From: DAISKN01 sp963716925
GTDB taxonomy: Bacteria; Acidobacteriota; Vicinamibacteria; Marinacidobacterales; SMYC01
Direction: 5' to 3'
NCBI GenBank assembly: GCA_963716925.1
Contig: CAVQUX010000014.1
Location: 496,001-560,000, forward strand
DNA: 64,000 bases
Shown here: positions 45,256-54,108 of the stretch, one piece after another
Layout of the letters: every line of letters starts with the position of its first letter
How positions within the stretch are numbered: the first letter of the stretch is position 1
Position numbers and translations under genes: made by a program
The notes under the pieces: generated by a model
Told to the model about the DNA's origin: nothing
What the model saw: the letters and a program-made list of their open reading frames with translations, nothing else
Databases searched by the model: none

Positions 45256-45291
45256 TTTACAAAGAATGAACAATTGAATTAACATTCAATT
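45256..45291 (+). promoter_or_regulatory. arsR promoter overlapped by an SmtB/CzrA-like operator
   Basis: TTTACA (45256-45261) and TAACAT (45280-45285) are 18 bases apart. AATTGAAT-TAAC-ATTCAATT (45272-45291) is a perfect 8-bp inverted repeat with the TGAA...TTCA core of SmtB-type operators. It covers the -10 box and abuts ATG 45292, so repressor binding would block the polymerase. The mRNA would be leaderless. Confidence 0.65.
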
Positions 45292-45645
45292 ATGGCAAGT
45301 ATGGCGACGCCAGCCTCTCATTCCTGTCCCACCGACCTCGAAGGGGAGATCCTATCCGTCTCTCAGGCGCGGGTTCTCGCCGAGACGTTTCAAGTCCTCG
45401 GGGATCCGACCCGGGTGCGCATCGTGCACGCCTTGTCGTTGAGCGAGCTCTGCACGTCCGATCTCGCCGCGGTCGTGGGTATGTCCGAGTCCGCGGTCTC
45501 GCACCAGCTCCGAACGCTGCGGCAGCTCCACGTGGTCCGAAGCCGCCGCGTGGGCAAGCTCGTGTACTACAGCCTCGCCGACGACCACGTCCGCCGTTTG
45601 TTCGAGCAGGGACTCGAGCACGCTCTCGAAAGGGTCGGCCCTTGA
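45292..45645 (+). CDS. ArsR/SmtB-family zinc-type metalloregulator
   Basis: The 117-residue winged helix has 'VLGDPTRVRIVHALSLSELC', then 'MSESAVSHQLRTLR' as recognition helix. The last helix carries D-x-H...H-x-x-E ('DDHVRRLFEQGLEHALE') with the same spacing as the alpha5 zinc site of SmtB (104/106/117/120). A Cys in 'SELC' and 'HSC' near the N-terminus could add alpha3N ligands. Zinc or another divalent metal should release it from its operator. It overlaps the exporter start (TTGA). Confidence 0.93.
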   Translation: MASMATPASHSCPTDLEGEILSVSQARVLAETFQVLGDPTRVRIVHALSLSELCTSDLAAVVGMSESAVSHQLRTLRQLHVVRSRRVGKLVYYSLADDHVRRLFEQGLEHALERVGP

Positions 45646-46622
45646 GCCAATCCACTTCCACCGCGCATTCGCATTCGGATTTTTCGGGCTCGACGCACCA
45701 CCACGGGTCGTCCCGGGGCGGAAGCCGTCGGGCCATGGTGGCGGCGTTCTTCCTGACCGCGAGCTTCATGGTCGCGGAGCTCGTGGGGGGGCTTCTATCC
45801 AACAGCCTCGCACTCGTCGCCGACGCCGGGCACATGGTGTCCGACGCCGCCGCTCTCGGCCTCGGGCTCATCGCCATGTGGATGGCGAGCCAGCCCCACA
45901 CCGAGCGCCGCACCTTTGGATTCCATCGAGCGGAGATTCTGGCCGCGCTCGCGAACGGCGCGCTCCTGATCTCGCTCTCGTTTCTGGTGACGTGGCAGGC
46001 CTTCGCCCGCCTTTCGAAGCCTCAGCAGATCGAAAGCGGCGTGATGCTCGCGATCGCCGTTGTCGGTCTCGCCGTGAACGTGTTCGCGCTCCACATCCTC
46101 GGCGGGCACCGCCACGACAACCTGAACGTGAAGGGCGCATTTCTCCACGTCTTCGGAGACGCCGTCGGCTCCGCCGGAGTGATCACCGCCGGTCTGGTGA
46201 TCCGGTTCACCGGATGGACCCCGATCGACTCCATCGTAAGCGTCTTCATCGCGATCCTCATCCTCTGGTCGGGTTTCGGTCTTGCCCGGGAGACGATATC
46301 GGTGCTCCTCGAAAGCTCGCCCCGGCATCTCGATTCCGACGCGCTCCGCCGCGACCTCCTCGCGCTCGAAGGGATCCGCGACGTCCACGACCTGCACGTC
46401 TGGACGGTCACCTCGGGCTTCATCTCCTTGAGCTGCCACTGCGAGGTCGACTCCAGCGAGGTCGCGGACGACGTTCTCCGGCGGGCGACGGCGCTCCTTC
46501 GCGAGCGCTACGGAATCCGGCACGTCACCATCCAGCCGGAGACCTCGCGGATTCACGAGGAGCTCGAGCACTGCTGTCTCGATCGCCACGATGAGTCCTC
46601 GTGGAAGCGATTCTTGAACTGA
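45642..46622 (+). CDS. czcD: Cation diffusion facilitator, Zn/Cd/Co exporter
   Basis: TTG 45642 overlaps the regulator stop (TTGA). The protein has a His-rich N-terminus ('HSHSDFSGSTHHHG'), six transmembrane helices with metal sites 'DAGHMVSD' and 'HVFGDAVG' (HxxxD in helices II and V), and a cytoplasmic C-terminal domain ('VHDLHVWTVTSGFISLSCHC'). This is the CzcD/ZitB class, exporting Zn2+ or Cd2+ against protons. Operon arrangement with an SmtB-like sensor fixes the role in metal resistance. Confidence 0.94.
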   Translation: MSQSTSTAHSHSDFSGSTHHHGSSRGGSRRAMVAAFFLTASFMVAELVGGLLSNSLALVADAGHMVSDAAALGLGLIAMWMASQPHTERRTFGFHRAEILAALANGALLISLSFLVTWQAFARLSKPQQIESGVMLAIAVVGLAVNVFALHILGGHRHDNLNVKGAFLHVFGDAVGSAGVITAGLVIRFTGWTPIDSIVSVFIAILILWSGFGLARETISVLLESSPRHLDSDALRRDLLALEGIRDVHDLHVWTVTSGFISLSCHCEVDSSEVADDVLRRATALLRERYGIRHVTIQPETSRIHEELEHCCLDRHDESSWKRFLN

Positions 46623-46631
46623 CGACGCCCG

Positions 46632-48719
46632 GTGCCCATCCTCCTGTTTCTCGCGCTCGTCTCTCTCGAAGATTCCTCGTCGCGGGCGAAACTTCTCCGG
46701 GACCATCGGCGGTCGGCTGAACTTCTCGTCGTTCTCGGGGCCTCGACCCCCAGCATGGGAGAGCAGTTGAGGGCGGCGGCCCGGAGCCTCGACGTCCGGG
46801 GCCAGGGCGCGATCGCGTTTCTCGAAGCCTCCGAGGCGAAGGAGACGGATCTCGTCCGCGGCGGCGTCGTACTCGTCGGCACCACGCGATCGAATCCGTG
46901 GATCGCGCGGGTCGCGAGCGGGCTCCCCGTCGCCGTCGACCACGCGGGAATCCGCGTTGGCGGGAAGCTCTACGATAGCGCCGCCGACTCGCTGCAGCTC
47001 GTCTACCCCAGTCCGTTTCGCGCGGCGGCGCTTCTGTCCATCATCACCGGCAACAGCGACGAGGCGGTTCTCGACGCTCTCGCCTTCCGGCGCCGCGGGG
47101 ATTTCCAGATACGGCGCGATGGGGCGACCCTCGTCCTCGGCCGCTTTCGAGACGACTGGAGCCTCGACCCCGACGAGGTGCGCGAGCTCGAAAGCGCCGA
47201 CGAGGCCTCGATCGAGGACTTCCGTCGCAGAATCCAGGTGATGCGCGCGCGGACGGAGGATCTCTTCGGTCCTCTTCCGACGGCACCCCTCCCGGAGGTG
47301 CGCCTCTATCCCAACCTCGAGCACAAGGGTCTCGTCACCGACGACACCCGTCCGGCACACTTCGACGGCCCTCGTCTCCACGCGGTGGTGGGAGTCGGAA
47401 CCGAGCCCGAGAGGCTCCTTTTGGAGCGCCTGCTCGAATCGCGGATTCCCGACGAGACTCTGAGGAGGGGCGTTTCCACCTGGATGGTCGCGACCGAAGC
47501 GGAGCGCGACTCCTTCGACAGTACGTCTCTTCGTCTCTCCCGAATCAGCGACCCGCCACGGCTCGAATCACTCGGGGAAGAGTCTCCGTTCGTCCTCGAA
47601 GCGATGTCCGCCTCGTTCGCCCGCTACGTCCTTCGCGACCGCGGGCCCGAGGCTCTTGGCCGGCCTCTCTTCGATCTCCTGACACTCGAGCGGCGCTGGC
47701 TCCAGAGCCTGGAACGCCGCGAGGCGGCTCCGCTGCCTCCGCTCCAGGGGCTCACCCGCTTCCAGCACGGCGTCACGCTGGCGCACGAGGGCTTCGAGAT
47801 CCACGACGGGTATCTCTCCGCCCGCTCCGATCGTTCCCTCGACAAGCTTCGATCCCTCGGGGTCGACTCCGTTGCGATCGTCCCATACGCCTTCATGGCC
47901 GAGCGCTCGCGAGCAACCCCTCTCGCCGTTCCCCAGCGGGCGGGCTCGGAGACCGATGAGGCGGTAGCCCACGCGATCGAAGCCGCGCAGTCGCGAGGAA
48001 TGACCGTCCTCCTCAAGCCCCAGATCTGGCTGCGGCGGAGCTGGCCGGGAGAGATCGAGCCGTCAGGGCGTGAAGAGGAGGACCGATTCTTTCGCGAGTA
48101 CGGCCGCTGGATTCGCCACTACGCCCTCATGGCCGAGAAGCAGGGGGTCGAGATCCTCGCCATCGGGACCGAGCTTTCGAAGATGACGAGAGGCCGAGCG
48201 GCTCGGTGGGAGGCCCTCATCCGCGACATTCGCCTCCTCTACCGCGGACGCCTGGTGTACGCCGCGAACTGGGGCGAGGAAGTGGAGCAGGTGTCTTTCT
48301 GGCCGCTCCTCGACTTCATCGGCGTCGATTTCTACTATCCTCTGAGCTCCGAGGACTCTCCTTCGGAGGAAGCTCTTCGCCAGGGATTCGAGAACTCTCT
48401 CGAGAGGATCCGCGCGCTCTCGCGGCGCTTGTCGAAGCCCGTTCTTCTCACCGAGATTGGCTACGGGAGCACGCGGAGTCCGTGGAAGAACCCGCACTCG
48501 AGCGACCGTTCGAAGGACGCCGTCCCGGATCACCAGGCGCGCGCCTACGAAGCCGCCTTCGCCGCCCTCGCCGACGAGACGTCGTGGATCCGGGGAATGT
48601 ACTGGTGGAAGTGGCCGACCGATCTCGCCCTCGGCGGCGTTTCCGATCCGGGGTTCACGCCGAACGGGAAGCCCGCGGAGGAAGCTCTCCGCCGCGGGTA
48701 CGGCGTTCGGATACAATAG
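46632..48719 (+). CDS. Two-part protein with C-terminal glycosidase-like (GH113-like) barrel
   Basis: GTG 46632 starts a 695-residue protein. The first half (to about 370) has no motif I recognise. It includes 'VVLGASTPSMGEQLRAAARS' and peptidase-like helical parts but no HExxH. The C-terminal half is a TIM barrel with 'LAIGTELSKM', 'FIGVDFYYPLSSE' and 'PVLLTEIGYGSTRSPWKNP', matching the acid and nucleophile strands of GH113-type mannanases. The N-terminus is hydrophobic only over 'ILLFLALVSL', a weak signal. It begins 9 bp after the czcD stop. Confidence 0.65.
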   Translation: MPILLFLALVSLEDSSSRAKLLRDHRRSAELLVVLGASTPSMGEQLRAAARSLDVRGQGAIAFLEASEAKETDLVRGGVVLVGTTRSNPWIARVASGLPVAVDHAGIRVGGKLYDSAADSLQLVYPSPFRAAALLSIITGNSDEAVLDALAFRRRGDFQIRRDGATLVLGRFRDDWSLDPDEVRELESADEASIEDFRRRIQVMRARTEDLFGPLPTAPLPEVRLYPNLEHKGLVTDDTRPAHFDGPRLHAVVGVGTEPERLLLERLLESRIPDETLRRGVSTWMVATEAERDSFDSTSLRLSRISDPPRLESLGEESPFVLEAMSASFARYVLRDRGPEALGRPLFDLLTLERRWLQSLERREAAPLPPLQGLTRFQHGVTLAHEGFEIHDGYLSARSDRSLDKLRSLGVDSVAIVPYAFMAERSRATPLAVPQRAGSETDEAVAHAIEAAQSRGMTVLLKPQIWLRRSWPGEIEPSGREEEDRFFREYGRWIRHYALMAEKQGVEILAIGTELSKMTRGRAARWEALIRDIRLLYRGRLVYAANWGEEVEQVSFWPLLDFIGVDFYYPLSSEDSPSEEALRQGFENSLERIRALSRRLSKPVLLTEIGYGSTRSPWKNPHSSDRSKDAVPDHQARAYEAAFAALADETSWIRGMYWWKWPTDLALGGVSDPGFTPNGKPAEEALRRGYGVRIQ

Positions 48720-48744
48720 CGCCGCGGACCCGAAGGGCCCCATC

Positions 48745-48795
48745 CTCCCCGCGCGAGGAGCGCGGGGAGCGAGCGAGCGAAGAGCGAGCGAGCAC
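48745..48795. repeat. Perfect 10-bp hairpin followed by GAGC tandem repeats
   Basis: CTCCCCGCGC (48745-48754) pairs with GCGCGGGGAG (48760-48769) around GAGGA. After it comes GAGCGAGCGAGC, GAA, and GAGCGAGCGAGC again. No T-tract follows, so termination is uncertain. It sits in the leader of the PLP-enzyme gene. Confidence 0.6.
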
Positions 48796-48815
48796 TAAGA
48801 AAGGAGACCCCTCCC

Positions 48816-50048
48816 ATGACATCCCCATTGTCCCGTCGAGGCTTCCTCGGAACCACGGCCGGAGGTGCTTTCGGTATGAGCCTTCTCGCGCGCCGCGCCG
48901 GCGCGGCTGCCGCTTCCTACGACCCCATTCGCTTGAAGAGCCCCATGAGCCTCTGGGATCTGCCGACGCCCGCGCTGGTGATCGACGAAGAGGCGATGGA
49001 GTCGAACCTGAACAAGATGGCTTCCTTCTATGAGGGGAAGAAAGCGAAGCTCCGTCCCCATACCAAGACCCACAAGTGTCCGATTCTCGCGAAGAAGCAG
49101 ATCGCGAAAGGCGCCGTCGGCGTCTGCGCCGCGAAAGTGAGCGAGGCGGAGGTGATGGTCGATGCGGGAGTGGAGAACGTCCTCATCACCTCCCCCGTCG
49201 TCACCGCGGACAAGATGGAAAGAGTTCTCGCCCTCGCCCGGAAGAGCCCGGGAGTCGCGATCGTGGTCGACCAGGAGAAGAACGTCCGCGACTTCGACGA
49301 CGCCGCCCGGGCCGCGGGGGTCACGCTTCCAGTCCTCATCGATCTCAACGTCGGTACGGACCGCACGGGCATCGCCCTCGGAAAGCCCGCGCTCGACCTC
49401 GCCGAGACGATTCGCAAGAGCTCGTCGTTGAAGTTCCTGGGGCTCCAGGCCTACGCCGGGCACCTCATGCACCTGAAGGGCTTCGAGTACCGGAGGCAGG
49501 CGTCCGAGGCGACGATGGGCCGCGCGGTCGAGCTCAGACGCGCTCTCGAGAAAGCGGGCTTCGACGTTCCCATCCTCACTGGCGGAGGCACCGGGACCTA
49601 CAACATCGACTCGGAGATTGACGGAATCACCGACGTCCAGGTCGGATCTTATCTCTTCATGGACGTCAACTACCGGAACGTCGGGGGACAGAACGGCCCC
49701 ATCTACGACGACTTCCTTCCGTCGCTCCTCGTTCTCGCGACCGCGATCAGCCAGCCGGCGAAGGGCCGCATCACTATCGACGCCGGCTACAAGGCCTTCG
49801 CCACCGATCAGGAGCCGCCGGATCCTCTCAGCCTCCCCGGTGTCTCCTATCGCTGGGGCGGCGACGAGCACGGCATCCTCGAGTTCCGGGATCCCCGCGG
49901 TCCGGGAGAAGTGAATATCGGCGACAAGGTGCTGATGATCGCTTCGCACTGCGATCCCACGGTCAACCTCTACGATCACTACTATCCGTTCCGGAACGAG
50001 AGGGTCGAGGAAATATGGCCCATCTCCGCTCGTGGACGATCGCAGTAG
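48816..50048 (+). CDS. DSD1/D-threonine-aldolase-like PLP enzyme, Tat-exported
   Basis: AAGGAG about ten bases upstream supports ATG 48816. The signal 'SRRGFLGTTAGGAFGMSLLA' is twin-arginine. The barrel belongs to the alanine-racemase-fold D-threonine aldolase/D-serine dehydratase group: 'LDLPTPALVIDEEAMESNL', 'RPHTKTHK' (PLP lysine), 'GLQAYAGH', 'TGGGTGTYN', and near the C-terminus 'ASHCDPT', the His/Cys metal site. It would act on D-beta-hydroxy amino acids. Folded export fits a cofactor-bearing enzyme. It is unusual for this family to be secreted. Confidence 0.87.
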   Translation: MTSPLSRRGFLGTTAGGAFGMSLLARRAGAAAASYDPIRLKSPMSLWDLPTPALVIDEEAMESNLNKMASFYEGKKAKLRPHTKTHKCPILAKKQIAKGAVGVCAAKVSEAEVMVDAGVENVLITSPVVTADKMERVLALARKSPGVAIVVDQEKNVRDFDDAARAAGVTLPVLIDLNVGTDRTGIALGKPALDLAETIRKSSSLKFLGLQAYAGHLMHLKGFEYRRQASEATMGRAVELRRALEKAGFDVPILTGGGTGTYNIDSEIDGITDVQVGSYLFMDVNYRNVGGQNGPIYDDFLPSLLVLATAISQPAKGRITIDAGYKAFATDQEPPDPLSLPGVSYRWGGDEHGILEFRDPRGPGEVNIGDKVLMIASHCDPTVNLYDHYYPFRNERVEEIWPISARGRSQ

Positions 50049-50193
50049 GAAAGTCCGGCTTCCGGCTTACGTCCGCGGAACGCGCAAAACGAAACCCTAA
50101 GGCGGGCCCTCGAGGAGAAGCGACATCGGCTTCCGGACCAAAGTGGACCGCGCGACGTGCTCCGACTAATTCGAAGTCCGCGCCGAGTGACGG

Positions 50194-51405
50194 ATGGAAG
50201 AGGACGCGGTTCGACTGTTCCTGGCCCGGAGTCTCCGGCTCTTCGCCTACGGCTCTCTCTCCGTGGTCCTCGTTCTTTACCTGGCGGAGCGCGGCCTGAC
50301 CGAAGCCCGGATTGGGATTCTCCTGACCGCGACCCTGCTCGGCGATACCGCGCTTTCCCTCTGGATAACCACCCGCGCCGACCGGTTCGGCCGGAAGAGG
50401 ATGCTACTGCTGGGAGCCGGGCTCATGACGCTCTCCGGCGTGGTCTTCGCGGCGACCGGCGATTTCTTCCTCCTCCTGGTCACGGCGACCGTTGGCGTCC
50501 TGAGTCCGAGCGGAAACGAGGTCGGCCCGTTTCTCCCCATCGAACAGGCCGCGCTCTCGCAGGTGCTTAGCGATTCGGCGCGGACGCGAGTCTTCGCATG
50601 GTACGCCGTCTCCGGCTCGGCGGCGACGGCGCTGGGAGCGCTCACCGGAGGAACGGTAACCTCCGCTCTTCACCAGCGCGGCGTATCGTTTCTCGCGGGC
50701 TACCAGACGATCGTCTATGGATACGCCGCCATCGGCCTCGCGATGCTCGCCGTGTTCGCGCGCCTCAGCGCCGCCGTCGAAGCACCCCCGGAGCACCGCG
50801 CCCGGACTCATAGCAGACTGGGTCTACATCACTCCCGCGGCGTGGTGCTCCGGCTCTCGGCGCTCTTCGCCCTCGACTCCTTCGGAGGCGGATTCGTCGT
50901 CCAGAGCCTTCTGGCTTACTGGTTTCACCTTCGATTCGGGACGGCTCCCGCGAGCCTGGGTGCGATCTTCTTCGCCGCGAATCTCCTGGCCGGGCTCTCG
51001 GCACTCCTGGCGGCGCGCATCGCCTCCGGTATCGGGCTCGTGCGCACGATGGTGTTCACCCATCTTCCTTCGAACGTGCTTCTCCTGCTGGTGCCGCTCA
51101 TGCCGTCGGCCGAGCTCGCGGTCCTGGTCCTTCTCGCTCGCTACGCCATCTCCCAGATGGATGTCCCCACGCGGCAGTCTTACGTCATGGCGGTGGTCCG
51201 CCCCGAAGAGCGATCCGCGGCCGCCGGGGTCACGGGTGTGGCCCGCAGTATGGGAGCTTCGGTCTCTCCCATGTTTGGGGCGATGTGTCTCGCGAGCGCC
51301 GGCTGGATGAGCTTTCCCTTCTTCCTCGCCGGCTCGCTCAAGATCCTCTACGACCTTCTCCTCTATCGGAGCTTCGCGGCTCTCCGTCCGCCCGAGGAGA
51401 GATGA
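50194..51405 (+). CDS. Major facilitator superfamily transporter
   Basis: The 403-residue protein has twelve hydrophobic segments in two halves. The MFS loop 2-3 motif appears as 'TTRADRFGRKRMLLLGAGL', and 'RPEERSAAAGVTGVARSMG' lies in the second half. It resembles drug or small-molecule efflux carriers, substrate unknown. The 145 bp before it hold no recognisable signal, and the next gene starts 70 bp downstream. Confidence 0.88.
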   Translation: MEEDAVRLFLARSLRLFAYGSLSVVLVLYLAERGLTEARIGILLTATLLGDTALSLWITTRADRFGRKRMLLLGAGLMTLSGVVFAATGDFFLLLVTATVGVLSPSGNEVGPFLPIEQAALSQVLSDSARTRVFAWYAVSGSAATALGALTGGTVTSALHQRGVSFLAGYQTIVYGYAAIGLAMLAVFARLSAAVEAPPEHRARTHSRLGLHHSRGVVLRLSALFALDSFGGGFVVQSLLAYWFHLRFGTAPASLGAIFFAANLLAGLSALLAARIASGIGLVRTMVFTHLPSNVLLLLVPLMPSAELAVLVLLARYAISQMDVPTRQSYVMAVVRPEERSAAAGVTGVARSMGASVSPMFGAMCLASAGWMSFPFFLAGSLKILYDLLLYRSFAALRPPEER

Positions 51406-51475
51406 CCTGATCGCCTACGAGCGAGGAACCGCCCAATGGGTGTTACACTAAGGTCACTCCTCTCAAAACGCACCC

Positions 51476-52672
51476 ATGTACTGCATCGGCTGCGGAGAGC
51501 CGCTCCGCGTCTCCACTGGGAACTGTCCGTCTTGTCGGACGGCGGTCGTTGGCGCCCGCCTCGAGGAGAGAGTCACTGTCGACTACGGGACGAGTGTCGT
51601 CGTCCCTCCGGTCTGCTGCTGTTGCCTCGCCCCCCGCGACGACAACCGCCTGGAAGAGATCTCGACCGTCACTTTCTTCCGCCTGGAGAAGCGGTATACG
51701 CGCGTCGCGATTCCCTGGTGCGGAAGCTGTCGAAAACGAAAGAGCGGCTACGGCTGGCTCACACTCGCAGCGGTCGTCGCCGCCGCAGTCCCGCTCTATG
51801 TCTTGTTCGCGATCTGGTTGGGAAGCGCCGCGGTCTTCGTCGCTCTCGCGGGAGGAGTTCTCGTCTACGCGCTCTCGTTCCCTCTCGTCCGAAGGCTGTT
51901 TCCGAACGTCGAGCTCCCGGGACATGTCCCCGAGTGCGACGCCGTCGGAGGCGGCGCCGGCGCGCAGCAGGCGGAGCTCGTCTTCCGCAACCGGGCATTC
52001 GCTCGCATCTGGCGAGAGCTGAACTCGGGCGTGGCTTCGCAGGCTCCCGCGCTCCGCTGGGCGGAGAGGAAACCGTCCCCGAACGAAAAGCCGGTTCCCC
52101 GATCCCCGAAAGCGCACTCGAGCATCGAGACCCGAGCCCGGGTTCGCGATCAACTTCAGTCCGGGCGGTCCGGACCCCTGTCGCGGGTGAACTTCGGGAC
52201 GCGGCCCGTCGGCGCCGACGCGGCGGCGGACGTCCTGGGCTTCACCCTCAGAAGCCTCGAGATCCGGGCGGACGGGCTCGCGGCCACTGACCGCACCGGG
52301 ACGACGCGGATAGTGGTCTTCGCCGAGATCGGCCGGGTCGCAGCCCGCAAACTGCCCGAGGGGCCGCCGTTCTCGGGAGCGGTTTTCATGGACCTGATTC
52401 CCGCAACGACCGGGAAGCCGATCCAGCCGATTCGTCTCCTTGCCGCGACCCGAACGAACTACGGTGTCCTTCCGGGAGCGGGTGCGACCTCCCACGAAAA
52501 CTTCCGCCGCCTCGTCCGGCATGTGAAAACGAAGAATCCCGCCGTCACCATCGAGCCCGAGTCGGCCCCTTACCTGGAAGAGGGAAAAGGATTCCCGCCG
52601 GCGCTTTCCACCGCGGAGGCCCTGGTGGAATACGAATCTCAGTTCGGCGTCTTGCGCACCGAGGCCCGCTAA
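51476..52672 (+). CDS. Membrane protein with N-terminal zinc ribbon and Cys clusters
   Basis: ATG 51476 gives M-Y-C-I-G-C-G-E-P with a second CxxC ('CPSC'), a zinc ribbon, then 'PPVCCCCLAP' and 'PWCGSCRKR', a second cysteine set. Two transmembrane helices follow (about 100-145). The soluble C-terminal region of about 220 residues contains a charged linker and a beta-rich end. No enzymatic motif is seen. It lies 28 bp ahead of the monooxygenase gene on the same strand, so it may belong to that unit. Function unknown. Confidence 0.7.
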   Translation: MYCIGCGEPLRVSTGNCPSCRTAVVGARLEERVTVDYGTSVVVPPVCCCCLAPRDDNRLEEISTVTFFRLEKRYTRVAIPWCGSCRKRKSGYGWLTLAAVVAAAVPLYVLFAIWLGSAAVFVALAGGVLVYALSFPLVRRLFPNVELPGHVPECDAVGGGAGAQQAELVFRNRAFARIWRELNSGVASQAPALRWAERKPSPNEKPVPRSPKAHSSIETRARVRDQLQSGRSGPLSRVNFGTRPVGADAAADVLGFTLRSLEIRADGLAATDRTGTTRIVVFAEIGRVAARKLPEGPPFSGAVFMDLIPATTGKPIQPIRLLAATRTNYGVLPGAGATSHENFRRLVRHVKTKNPAVTIEPESAPYLEEGKGFPPALSTAEALVEYESQFGVLRTEAR

Positions 52673-52700
52673 ACTACCTTCGTTCCCGGAGGTCTCGAAC

Positions 52701-54101
52701 TTGAGACGAAGGCTCGACGCCGACGTGGTCATCGCGGGTGGCGGGCCCGCCGGGGCGGGCGCCGCTCTTCGTCTCGCGCAATACGGCCACGAGGTGCTGT
52801 TCCTCGATAGGGGCGACGGGAAGCGCCAGCACGTAGGCGAGAGCCTTCCCTCGAGCATTCGCGTCGTTCTCGCGACGCTCGGGATCGAGCTGCCGCCGGA
52901 GCTCGTCGTCAGGCGACCCCCGTCGCATCTCGTCTACTGGGGAGAGATGCAAGGGGGACAAAGCTGGGCCGAAGTTCCGGAGCGCGAGAGCTCTCTTCTC
53001 GTGTGGCGCGGGCCGTTCGACCGCTTCCTCCGGGAGCGGGCGGTGTCGGGAGGAGCGCGCCTTCTGTCCGACGCCGTCTCCCGGGTGAGCCGCTCCGGCG
53101 GCGTGGTCGAGATCCGAACCGTGGGGGACGCCGATCTCCGGGCCCGCTTCTTCATCGACGCCACCGGACGCTCCGGCGTCCTCGCCCGATTCTATCGGCG
53201 GAAGGAGCGCCGCTTCCGCACGCTCGCGCTCACCGGACACTTCCGCACCGAGGAAGCTTCCCCTCCGACGATCGTCGAAGCTTTCGAGCACGGCTGGATC
53301 TGGACGGCTCCCCTCGCGAACGGTCTCCGGGACGTCACCGTGATGCTGGAGGCCCCGGAAGCGGGGCCCGATCGAAACGCTCTATTCGCCTCCGCCCTGG
53401 GCCGCGCCGAAAGAACCTCTCGTCTGGTCTCGGGCGCCGCTCTCGAAGGTCCCCTCCGCGGAATCGACGCGACGCCCTACGATGCCAGCCGGTTCTGCGG
53501 CGCGGATTTCCTCCTCGTCGGCGATGCCGCGTCCTTCATCGATCCGCTCTCCGCCCACGGCGTTCACAAGGCGATGGACGGAGCCCTTCTCGGGGCGGTC
53601 GCGGCGCACACCATCCTGGAGCGGCCCGAGCGGGCGAGCGACGCGGCGGAGTTCTACGATCACCGTGAAAGCAGCATCTATCGCATCACCGCAGAGCGCC
53701 TGAGAGCGTTGTATCGGCAGGAAACGCGTTTTTCCGACCGCCCGTTCTGGAGAGCGCGCTCGGAGGGTTCCGTGGCCAACGCGGAGCCCATTTCGCCGAG
53801 AGCTCCTCTCGAGAAGAACGCGGCGCTCACGGCGTCCCGCGCGGTGGCGGTCGCGGAGGCGCCGGTCGTCGAGGGGGATTTCATCGAGCGACGGGAGGTC
53901 CTCGTGGCCCCGGGCCGGGAACGGCCCGTCCGCTTCCTGGGGTCCGTCTGCCTTCCGGATCTCTATAGAGATGTCGTCGCCACGGGAAACGCCCTCGAGG
54001 CGGCGAGGCGATCTCCCGTCGGCTTCGAGCGGGCTCTCGCCGCTGTCGACTGGCTCTACCGGGAAGGCTATCTGGAGCCGCGGGATTCACCCGAGCTATA
54101 G
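52701..54101 (+). CDS. FAD-dependent monooxygenase, QhpG/halogenase-like
   Basis: TTG 52701 has GGAGG eight bases upstream. The FAD fold shows G-G-G-P-A-G-A-G near residue 13, 'QHVGESLPSS' and 'FLLVGDAASFIDPLSAHGVH'. 'GWIWTAPL' resembles the W-x-W-x-I-P of flavin halogenases but lacks the Ile. The C-terminal 130 residues form a helical cap. This class modifies tryptophan; QhpG dihydroxylates a protein tryptophan to start CTQ cofactor formation. The QhpG reading is an inference from the neighbours (exporter and short subtilase), not from motifs unique to QhpG. Confidence 0.8.
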   Translation: MRRRLDADVVIAGGGPAGAGAALRLAQYGHEVLFLDRGDGKRQHVGESLPSSIRVVLATLGIELPPELVVRRPPSHLVYWGEMQGGQSWAEVPERESSLLVWRGPFDRFLRERAVSGGARLLSDAVSRVSRSGGVVEIRTVGDADLRARFFIDATGRSGVLARFYRRKERRFRTLALTGHFRTEEASPPTIVEAFEHGWIWTAPLANGLRDVTVMLEAPEAGPDRNALFASALGRAERTSRLVSGAALEGPLRGIDATPYDASRFCGADFLLVGDAASFIDPLSAHGVHKAMDGALLGAVAAHTILERPERASDAAEFYDHRESSIYRITAERLRALYRQETRFSDRPFWRARSEGSVANAEPISPRAPLEKNAALTASRAVAVAEAPVVEGDFIERREVLVAPGRERPVRFLGSVCLPDLYRDVVATGNALEAARRSPVGFERALAAVDWLYREGYLEPRDSPEL

Positions 54102-54108
54102 TGGAGCC

